This document shows, in pieces, positions 57,566 to 64,000 of a stretch of 64,000 nt of DNA. Within the stretch, counting starts at the first letter, position 1. Each line of letters starts with the position of its first letter. A model generated the notes under the pieces. It was given only the letters and a program-made list of their open reading frames with translations, was not told where the DNA came from and did not search any database. The position numbers and the translations under genes were made by a program. This DNA comes from Xenorhabdus vietnamensis (GTDB taxonomy: Bacteria > Pseudomonadota > Gammaproteobacteria > Enterobacterales > Enterobacteriaceae), in the NCBI RefSeq assembly GCF_002127535.1, contig NZ_MUBJ01000016.1, positions 44,738-108,737 on the forward strand. The letters run 5' to 3'.

Positions 57566-58882
57566 CTATTTTCCTAACCATGGTAATGGGTTAACAGCCC
57601 GACCTTGACGGCGGATTTCAAAGTACAGTGAAGGCTGTTGTTGCCCACCGCTGCTCCCAACCAGAGCTATTGGTTGGCCCGCTCTAACCCGTTGACCAAC
57701 ACTGACTAATGTGCTCTGGTTGTAACCGTAAATGCTCATATCACCTTTACCGTGTTCAACCACGACAACCAGACCATAGCCCTGCAACCAGTCTGCCAGC
57801 AGTACACGTCCATCTGAGATTGCTCTTACTTCTGTACCTTCCGCTGCGGAGATAACAACTCCTTTCCAGCGAAGTTCACCTTGTATTGCTTCTCCGAAAC
57901 TATGGATAACCCGACCGCGTACCGGCCAGATTGCTTGCCCTACAGGGCGTCCAAGACCACCAGTTCGAGCCATGAGAGCACGTTCTGCTTCTGTTGGTTT
58001 GTAGCTGGAGCCTTTTTGTTGAGCTTGTTTCTGTTTAGCGGCAACTTGAGCACGAACGCGAGCTGCTTCACGAGCCTCACGTTCAGCACGCGCTTTGGCT
58101 TCTCGCTCAGCTTTAGCAATCTTGTCCCTCAATCTGGTTTCATTTTGCCGAAGCTCTGTTAGGCTTTGTTGCTCCTTTTTCAATGAAGATTCCAGTGTCG
58201 TTAATGTTTTCTGTCGCGCGGAGCGGGCAACTTCTATCTTTTGTTTTTGCTGTTTCTGGCTGATCAGTATTGCTTTCTGTTCACTTTGTTTTTCTATTTG
58301 CTGTTTTTTTTGCTGGCTGAGTTCTTCGGTCGTTTTTTGCAAACTGGCGATAATTTTCTGACGATCTTGATTCAAATAACTGTAATACGCGAGCATACGT
58401 TCTTTGCGTTGACTTTCCAGCCCATTGAGCAACAATTCTAATCCTTGGTGATTTCCTTGTCGAAATGCAGCATTCAATTGGTTGGTGAGTAATTGACGTT
58501 GTTTCTTTTGTTGCGTTTGTAGATGTTTGATATTTGCATTCAGTGATGAAACTTCATTTTCTAGTTTATTTAGGCGAGTCTGAGTAGTGTGCAGAGAACG
58601 TCCGACTTCAGAGATAATGCTTTCTTGTTCTTTTAATTGATTAAGCATCTCAGTATGTTGTTTTTGCTGGTGTTTTACACTTTTTTCTTTCTCGGCAATA
58701 TCCTGCTGAATATCTTTGAGCTGGTTTTTATTCTCTGAAATCTGATTTGCGAAAGTATTTGTACTGAAGCTGAAAAAGGCGAACAACAAGGCACAGAGTA
58801 ACTGTAATACTCTGATTTTATTTTGCCATTTATATTGTTTTTGCCGATTCTTGCGGCGCTTTAGATCCTTATTTTCAGCCAT
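57566..58882 (-). CDS. envC: Murein hydrolase activator EnvC
   Basis: A 438-residue protein with an N-terminal signal or anchor (VLQLLCALLFAFFSFS), a long coiled coil (about 50-270, rich in Q, E, K) and a C-terminal LytM domain (about 320-435). EnvC binds FtsEX by the coiled coil and activates amidases AmiA/B at the septum. The LytM part lacks the full metal-binding set of active peptidases, as expected for an activator. Confidence 0.95.
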   Translation of the reverse strand: MAENKDLKRRKNRQKQYKWQNKIRVLQLLCALLFAFFSFSTNTFANQISENKNQLKDIQQDIAEKEKSVKHQQKQHTEMLNQLKEQESIISEVGRSLHTTQTRLNKLENEVSSLNANIKHLQTQQKKQRQLLTNQLNAAFRQGNHQGLELLLNGLESQRKERMLAYYSYLNQDRQKIIASLQKTTEELSQQKKQQIEKQSEQKAILISQKQQKQKIEVARSARQKTLTTLESSLKKEQQSLTELRQNETRLRDKIAKAEREAKARAEREAREAARVRAQVAAKQKQAQQKGSSYKPTEAERALMARTGGLGRPVGQAIWPVRGRVIHSFGEAIQGELRWKGVVISAAEGTEVRAISDGRVLLADWLQGYGLVVVVEHGKGDMSIYGYNQSTLVSVGQRVRAGQPIALVGSSGGQQQPSLYFEIRRQGRAVNPLPWLGK

Positions 58883-59204
58883 CTTAATTGAGTACCTTGC
58901 TGCTATCTATATAGCGCTTGATTATTTCATGAGGAATTGCACCTGACCAGAGAACAGCCTATTTTTTATCATTAATATAAGTATCAGTTAATTTAGCTCA
59001 TTTATTGTTGAAAATCCTGCCTTGGTCTAGTGTTACATGAAATATTTTAATCATGCATTACAATCAAGTTGTTCCCTGTGTATTTTTTAATTTTTCTCGA
59101 AACTCTCCGCAAAATCTGCATTAGATTGGTGCTAATTGGCTGTAATTGCCGCAACACACAGGTATACTCTCCTACCTTAGATATTTGTTATTAACTAACG
59201 GGAG
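58883..59204. other. Divergent envC/yibN control region
   Basis: About 320 bp with no gene. TATACT at 59163-59168 is a likely -10 for yibN-secB; no convincing -35 at proper spacing is seen. The ribosome binding site GGGAG of yibN ends at 59204. Confidence 0.4.
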
Positions 59205-59216
59205 TTGTTGCCCTCC

Positions 59217-59654
59217 ATGCTGCAAGAAATCATGCAATTTATTAGCCGGAACATGATCCTGAGCCTTGTCTGGATTGCATTGCTGGTGGCTGTCATTGTC
59301 ATGACGGTAAAAAGCGTGTTCTCTAAGAATAAAGAGATCACCCGTGCTCAGGCCATCCATTTAATCAACAAGGAAGAAGCTATCGTTGTGGATTTACGTT
59401 CCCGTGACGATTTCCGCAGAGGGCATATCATTGGTTCCGTTAACCTGACGCCATCTGAGATTAAGGATAATAATCTGGGTGAGTTGGAGAAACATAAAAA
59501 GCAGCCTGTCATTGTAGTTTCAGCGAATGGGCTGGAATCCAGAACACCGGCGGAGAATCTGATTCGTTTTGGCTTCGAGCAGGTTTATTCTCTGAAAGAA
59601 GGGGTTGCTGGCTGGGCGGGTGAAAATCTGCCATTGGCTCGTGGCAAGAAATAA
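59217..59654 (+). CDS. yibN: Rhodanese-domain membrane protein YibN
   Basis: The 145-residue protein has one N-terminal membrane helix ([19 protein letters not shown]) and a rhodanese domain ([34 protein letters not shown]). The usual active-site cysteine is absent: the loop reads [13 protein letters not shown], so sulfur transfer is unlikely. ATG 59217 matches the family start; the frame opens at TTG 59205. It heads the yibN-secB-gpsA-cysE series. Confidence 0.93.
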   Translation: MLQEIMQFISRNMILSLVWIALLVAVIVMTVKSVFSKNKEITRAQAIHLINKEEAIVVDLRSRDDFRRGHIIGSVNLTPSEIKDNNLGELEKHKKQPVIVVSANGLESRTPAENLIRFGFEQVYSLKEGVAGWAGENLPLARGKK

Positions 59655-59733
59655 CGAACTTAGGTGCAAGTATTTAGTATGCTTGCATGATGAAAAGGTT
59701 TAATAAGGACATCTGAAAAAGGTAAACACTATT

Positions 59734-60204
59734 ATGTCAGAACAAAACAATACAGAAATGGCTTTCCAGATCCAACGTATTTACACGAAAGATGTTTCTT
59801 TCGAAGCGCCAAAAGCACCGCAGGTTTTCCAACAGGAATGGCAACCGGAAGTCAAATTGGATCTGGACACTGCTTCCAGTGAATTAGTTCAGGGAGTTTA
59901 TGAAGTTGTTCTGCGTGTTACCGTTACGGCGGCACTGGGAGAAGAAACTGCGTTTCTGTGTGAAGTCCAGCAGGCGGGTATTTTCTCTATTGATGGCATC
60001 GAAGGAACCCAACTGGCACACTGCTTAGGCGCATATTGCCCGAACATTCTGTTCCCATATGCCCGTGAATGCATCACCAGTTTGGTAGGCCGTGGTACTT
60101 TCCCGCAACTGAACTTAGCTCCAGTTAACTTTGATGCATTGTTTATGAACTATCTGCAACAGCAGGCTGAGACACAGCCTAATGAGGCTGAACAGGAAGC
60201 CTAA
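59734..60204 (+). CDS. secB: Protein-export chaperone SecB
   Basis: A 156-residue tetrameric chaperone that keeps precursors unfolded and hands them to Sec[20 protein letters not shown], the [16 protein letters not shown] segment and the acidic C-terminal tail are typical. The stop overlaps the gpsA start (TAATG). Confidence 0.98.
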   Translation: MSEQNNTEMAFQIQRIYTKDVSFEAPKAPQVFQQEWQPEVKLDLDTASSELVQGVYEVVLRVTVTAALGEETAFLCEVQQAGIFSIDGIEGTQLAHCLGAYCPNILFPYARECITSLVGRGTFPQLNLAPVNFDALFMNYLQQQAETQPNEAEQEA

Positions 60205-61223
60205 TGAATACTGCTTCTATGACAGTGATCGGTGCCGGTTCATACGGCACCGCCTTAGCCATTACTTTGGCTCGCAATGGGCATGAAGTTGCACTTTGGG
60301 GGCATAACCCTGAGCACGTTAATGCATTGCAACAAGCGCGTTGTAATCAGACATTTTTACCGGATGTTTCTTTTCCTGATAGTTTACTGCTTGAGGCTGA
60401 TCTGAAAAATGCCGTTTCAGCTAGCCGCAATATCCTGATAGTGGTTCCCAGCCATGTTTTCGGTGATGTCCTGCAACAGATAAAGCCGTATTTGCAACAT
60501 GATAGCCGTATTGTTTGGGCTACCAAGGGGCTTGAAGCTGAAACAGGACGCTTATTGCAAGATGTGGCTCGTGAGATATTAGGTAATGAAATCCCCTTGG
60601 CGGTGGTTTCTGGTCCGACATTCGCAAAAGAACTGGCGGCGGGTTTACCAACAGCAATAGCTGTCTCTGCCACAACACTTGAATTTGGCGAAGATCTTCA
60701 ACAGCTGTTCCATTGCGGCAAAAGTTTCCGAGTATACAAAAACCCTGATTTCATCGGGGTACAGCTCGGTGGAGCAATAAAAAATGTTATTGCAATTGGT
60801 GCAGGGATCTCTGATGGTATGGGATTCGGAGCTAATGCCCGCACCGCGTTGATTACCCGGGGATTGGCGGAGATGAGCCGTCTCGGTGTGGCATTAGGGG
60901 CTGATCCGTCGACATTCATGGGAATGGCCGGCTTGGGTGACTTAGTCCTGACTTGCACTGATAACCAATCCCGTAATCGTCGCTTTGGTATGATGCTGGG
61001 GAAAGGCATCGGTGTTGATGAAGCACAGCACGAAATCGGACAAGTTGTTGAAGGGTATCGTAATACCAAAGAAGTTCGAGCTTTGGCGGAGCGAGTGGGT
61101 GTTGAAATGCCGATCACAGAGCAGATCTATCAGATACTGTACTGTAATAAAAATGTGATTGAAGCCGCCCAAGCATTATTGGGAAGAGCGACAAGAGATG
61201 AGGGAGAAAACTCTCACTCTTAA
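60204..61223 (+). CDS. gpsA: Glycerol-3-phosphate dehydrogenase [NAD(P)+]
   Basis: A 339-residue enzyme that makes sn-glycerol 3-phosphate for phospholipids. The nucleotide motif [12 protein letters not shown] is at the N terminus, with [11 protein letters not shown] and the catalytic-lysine region [14 protein letters not shown]. Coupled to secB by overlapping start and stop codons. Confidence 0.98.
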   Translation: MNTASMTVIGAGSYGTALAITLARNGHEVALWGHNPEHVNALQQARCNQTFLPDVSFPDSLLLEADLKNAVSASRNILIVVPSHVFGDVLQQIKPYLQHDSRIVWATKGLEAETGRLLQDVAREILGNEIPLAVVSGPTFAKELAAGLPTAIAVSATTLEFGEDLQQLFHCGKSFRVYKNPDFIGVQLGGAIKNVIAIGAGISDGMGFGANARTALITRGLAEMSRLGVALGADPSTFMGMAGLGDLVLTCTDNQSRNRRFGMMLGKGIGVDEAQHEIGQVVEGYRNTKEVRALAERVGVEMPITEQIYQILYCNKNVIEAAQALLGRATRDEGENSHS

Positions 61224-61242
61224 GTAAAATGGGAATACTAAT

Positions 61243-62064
61243 ATGTCGCGAACAGAACTGAACGAAGTCTGGAAGAATATAAAAAACGAGGCGAGGGTTC
61301 TGGCAGATTGTGAACCCATGTTAGCCAGTTTTTTTCACGCGACACTACTCAAGCATGAAAATCTTGGTAGTGCCCTGAGCTATATGCTGGCAAATAAGCT
61401 GGCAACACCAATTATGCCTCCTATTGAAGTCAGAGAAGTTGTTGAAAGCGCGTATCGCAGTGACTCCAAGATGATTGAATCGGCAGCGCGTGATATCAGA
61501 GCTGTTCGATTACGTGATCCGGCAGTAGATAAATATTCGACACCATTACTCTATCTTAAAGGCTTTCATGCCCTACAGGCCTACCGTATTGCACACTGGT
61601 TATGGAAGCAAGATCGCAAAGCGTTAGCAATTTATATGCAAAACCAGATCTCAGTTGCGTTTGGTGTTGATATCCATCCGGCCGCGAAAATTGGCTGTGG
61701 CATCATGCTCGACCACGCAACTGGTATTGTCATTGGTGAAACAGCGGTTGTTGAAAATGATGTCTCTATTTTGCAATCTGTAACTCTTGGGGGAACAGGT
61801 AAAACTAGCGGAGATCGTCACCCGAAAGTACGTGAAGGAGTGATGATTGGCGCGGGTTCCAAAATCCTCGGTAATATTGAGATTGGTCGTGGTGCAAAAA
61901 TTGGAGCAGGATCGGTTGTATTAAGATCCGTTCCACCTCATACCACAGTGGCAGGCGTACCAGCGAGGATTGTTGGAAAACCAGAAAGCGATAAGCCATC
62001 ATTGGATATGAACCAGCATTTTAATGGCATCAATAATGGATTTCAGAATGGGGATGGAATTTGA
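61243..62064 (+). CDS. cysE: Serine O-acetyltransferase
   Basis: A 273-residue hexapeptide-repeat enzyme that makes O-acetylserine for cysteine synthesis. The N-terminal helical domain is followed by DIHPAAKIGCGIMLDHATGI with the catalytic His and the left-handed helix repeats (IGRGAKIGAGSVVL). It follows gpsA, as in E. coli. Confidence 0.98.
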   Translation: MSRTELNEVWKNIKNEARVLADCEPMLASFFHATLLKHENLGSALSYMLANKLATPIMPPIEVREVVESAYRSDSKMIESAARDIRAVRLRDPAVDKYSTPLLYLKGFHALQAYRIAHWLWKQDRKALAIYMQNQISVAFGVDIHPAAKIGCGIMLDHATGIVIGETAVVENDVSILQSVTLGGTGKTSGDRHPKVREGVMIGAGSKILGNIEIGRGAKIGAGSVVLRSVPPHTTVAGVPARIVGKPESDKPSLDMNQHFNGINNGFQNGDGI

Positions 62065-62097
62065 AATTCCGTTCCTTTTCTTGTAGTCAATAAATAG

Positions 62098-62128
62098 AAC
62101 ATTCAGCGCGGGTTAGGCGCTGAATGTT
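62098..62128. terminator. Bidirectional hairpin between cysE and trmL
   Basis: Perfect 12-bp arms AACATTCAGCGC (62098-62109) and GCGCTGAATGTT (62117-62128) between convergent genes. The T-run is short. Confidence 0.6.
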
Positions 62129-62133
62129 ACCTA

Positions 62134-62637
62134 TTAATCCCGCAATAACGCACCTGGATAACCCAGTTGCCGCCATGCTTCAAACACGACCACAGAAACA
62201 GAATTGGACAGATTCATGCTACGGCTATCTGGCAGCATGGGAATTCTGATTTTCTGTTCCGGTGGCATGTTATCTAACACATAAGACGGTAAACCACGGG
62301 TTTCCGGTCCGAACATCAAATAGTCACCATCACGATAACTCACATTACTGTGCGCCGGAGTGCCTTTTGTGGTTAAGGCAAACAGACGGGTGCCAGAAGG
62401 GGATTGTGAATTGAGTGGACTGAGTCCTTCATTTTCTAAAAAGGCGTTGTAATCGTGATGTTGTTTGATATTGGTAAACTCGTGGTAATCCAACCCTGCA
62501 CGACGCAGGCGTTTGTCATCCCATGTGAAACCTAATGGTTGGATTAGGTGAAGCTGACAGCCTGTGTTGGCGCAGAGGCGGATGATGTTGCCCGTGTTTG
62601 GCGGGATTTCTGGTTCGAATAGGACGATGTTTAGCAT
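62134..62637 (-). CDS. trmL: tRNA (cytidine/uridine-2'-O-)-methyltransferase TrmL
   Basis: A 167-residue SPOUT methyltransferase that modifies the wobble base of tRNA(Leu). [31 protein letters not shown] and [19 protein letters not shown] are family motifs (knotted SAM-binding site). Convergent with cysE, as in E. coli. Confidence 0.96.
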   Translation of the reverse strand: MLNIVLFEPEIPPNTGNIIRLCANTGCQLHLIQPLGFTWDDKRLRRAGLDYHEFTNIKQHHDYNAFLENEGLSPLNSQSPSGTRLFALTTKGTPAHSNVSYRDGDYLMFGPETRGLPSYVLDNMPPEQKIRIPMLPDSRSMNLSNSVSVVVFEAWRQLGYPGALLRD

Positions 62638-62675
62638 AGTATTCTAGCGATTATTCTAAGTAACCTGAGATCGGT

Positions 62676-63692
62676 TTAAGCCATCACCCGAAGTCCTGTT
62701 TTTTCAGCGCTTGTGATATTGAGTGATGGCTTTTTGGGTTTTAAGCAGTAAGCGATTAATCCACCTAATAAATTCAGCATGAAGCCATGCAAACTACGAT
62801 GGCGTGAATGCTCAATTTGTGTGACGTTCTTAAGCTGATCATTGATGGTTTCGATGATGAACCGTTTAGCTAACATGGCTCTATCCCAAGCTGCTAATAA
62901 CCTGGGTTTCATGTTTTTCCGTTGCCCTGTAATTAAGGTTATTCCTTCTGTTTTTAAGTCTTCCGTTAATGCCTTGCTGATATAACCTTTATCCGCATAA
63001 AGTTTATCTAAAAGTTCTTTTGATAATTCTCGAACCGGTGTCCTATCATCAACATTCGCGGGGGTGAGTTCTGCTGCAACAATTTCACCAAGATGATTAA
63101 TAACGAGGTGAAGTTTAAAACCCTAGTACTACAGCCGTAATCATCCCAAAATTAACGTGTTATCTGATAATCAATAAACTGAGAAACCGTATCATTTCAA
63201 GCTGTTCTACGGGCATATTTCCGATTGAGAAAAACAAATACGGCTGTAGTACTAGAACCCTCCCATCGTTCCCTTTCCTCTCGCTGCCGTCTCTTTAAAC
63301 ACTTTATGTCTTGGTATTCTGAGGTTGTGACACACTTTAATACTGGTTGAATCAATAAATTCAATGCCTGTCGGCTTGCCTTTAAGATGCGTAAAAAACG
63401 AACTCAATGGGATAAGTACCGTTGGCATGACCTCAAGAAAACGGGTGTAGCTAAGCAATGTAGGAAACGCTCTTCTATGATATAAGCAAATGAATCCAAG
63501 ATAAAAATTCTTGAAATCACGCTGGTGTGACATATGAAAAGCAATAATAATGGTCATAATTTCACTAGTACTCATTCGTCCTTGGCGTAAACGTTGACGT
63601 TCACCGCTCTCAATCAGGTACTTTTGCCATTGAGGCATAAAAATCTGACAAAAATCGTCGACATGACAATATAAGTTGACTAAATTACGCAT
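62676..63692 (-). pseudogene. IS982-family transposase, interrupted
   Basis: The N-terminal part (63252-63692) begins MRNLVNLYCHVDDFCQIF and contains the first catalytic Asp in FIDSTSIKVC, ending KGTMGGF at the insertion. After the MITE the frame resumes at 63123 with GFKLHLVINHLGEI, then LYADKGYIS (second Asp) and FIIETINDQLKN (Glu), ending RVMA at 62676. Removing the MITE and one TA restores the frame, with only a TAG codon where the family has an aromatic residue. The protein is inactive now. Confidence 0.88.
63124..63254. mobile_element. 131-bp MITE with perfect 16-bp terminal inverted repeats
   Basis: Ends are TAGTACTACAGCCGTA (63124-63139) and TACGGCTGTAGTACTA (63239-63254). Both ends begin and finish with TA, and the outer bases make CTAG, typical of IS630/Tc1-like movement into TA. 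The inside is AT-rich and has no gene, so it must be moved by a transposase elsewhere in the genome. Confidence 0.85.
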
Positions 63693-63794
63693 AGCGGGTT
63701 CCTTTGTGAGAAGTCATTCTTGGTCGAAATATCTGATCACGGAACTCGCTTTTAGTTCCCTTCTTTTTATCCCGAGTTCAGGTTAAGTAGTTAT

Positions 63795-63929
63795 ATGGAC
63801 ACCGACCTAACTCAAGTCGATGAAAATATTTTTCTGACAAAAGTAGTCGCAAACATATATTCGGCTTCAAAGAGCACTGATGAAAATCCGCACTCTCTGC
63901 CCTTGTATCTTGAAACCCGTGTAGAATAA
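63795..63929 (+). CDS. Short orphan reading frame beside the IS982 end
   Basis: ATG 63795 to TAA 63927-63929 encodes 44 residues beginning MDTDLTQVDENIFLTKVV and ending LYLETRVE. The ATG lies at the IS border, so the frame may be the 3' end of a gene cut by the IS. No ribosome binding site. Not recognised. Confidence 0.3.
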   Translation: MDTDLTQVDENIFLTKVVANIYSASKSTDENPHSLPLYLETRVE

Positions 63930-64000
63930 ATAATTACTGGGTTTAGCAAGGTTCATGTAGTCCGATGGATCCTTGGGCTTTGAAGCCCGCACTGGAGCAA

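Larger units (their letters stand above)
62655..63792 (-). mobile_element. IS982-family element, transposase split by a MITE
   Basis: Ends are judged from similar sequences AACCTGA...TCGG near 62662 and its complement (CCGAGTTCAGGTT) near 63772-63784; exact borders and target duplication are not resolved. Inside is one transposase gene (62676-63692) cut by a 131-bp insertion. Confidence 0.7.

Overview
The window looks like chromosome of an insect-pathogenic or symbiotic enterobacterium of the Morganellaceae, most likely Xenorhabdus and less likely Photorhabdus. This rests on gene content and order (selAB, rph-pyrE-slmA-dut-coaBC-radC-rpmBG, the waa/wal-type LPS core cluster, hldD-waaF-waaC, kbl-tdh, yibQ-envC-yibN-secB-gpsA-cysE-trmL) and on moderate GC with AT-rich accessory patches. 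The genus call is inference from recognised protein families; no search was run.

Layout. 1-5.1 kb: 3' part of selA, then selB (selenocysteine insertion) and a membrane LTA-synthase/sulfatase-type transferase. 5.1-9.5 kb: a gap with a possible 43-residue gene, then a GntR/UTRA regulator divergent from a permease plus PfkB-kinase pair, probably a nucleoside or nucleobase salvage module. 9.5-14.5 kb: a cysteine-rich regulator divergent from an MFS exporter, a TPM-domain protein, a periplasmic DUF305 protein, and a VOC-family gene broken by an in-frame TAA.

14.5-25.7 kb: an integrated P4-like phage satellite of about 11 kb, inserted at the 3' end of yicC. It is bounded by imperfect direct repeats of the yicC end and terminator. 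It carries a tyrosine integrase, AlpA, an alpha-type primase/helicase with a cluster of GGTAACA iterons behind it, an Icd/Ash-like protein and an Ogr/Delta activator. It also carries a P2-type major capsid protein (gpN family) and a shortened gpO that keeps the protease triad but lacks the scaffold half, in the order N-O, the reverse of P2. No recognisable Sid or Psu is present. This capsid module, with an unknown 279-residue gene directly upstream, is the best candidate for an undescribed system: a satellite that supplies its own shell protein and protease to redirect helper assembly.

25.6-32.5 kb: conserved housekeeping genes (yicC, rph, pyrE with its attenuator, slmA, dut, coaBC, radC, rpmB, rpmG). 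The rpmB leader has an unusual foldable repeat structure. 32.6-53.9 kb: LPS core assembly, with about nine glycosyltransferases of families GT4, GT9 and GT2, the O-antigen ligase waaL, waaA/waaE/coaD with mutM, waaG- and waaQ-like genes, a WalW-like deacetylase, then a very AT-rich segment (phosphoethanolamine-transferase-like gene, GT2, Mig-14-like gene) and waaC-waaF-hldD. These would build the inner core, decorate it and attach O antigen; the AT-rich segment probably adds resistance to antimicrobial peptides.

54.2-62.6 kb: threonine catabolism (kbl-tdh), cell-wall hydrolase activation (envC, yibQ), and yibN-secB-gpsA-cysE with trmL. 62.65-63.8 kb: an IS982-family element whose transposase is split by a 131-bp MITE with perfect 16-bp terminal inverted repeats and TA ends; a short orphan reading frame follows to the window end. 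No rRNA, tRNA or CRISPR array was seen.
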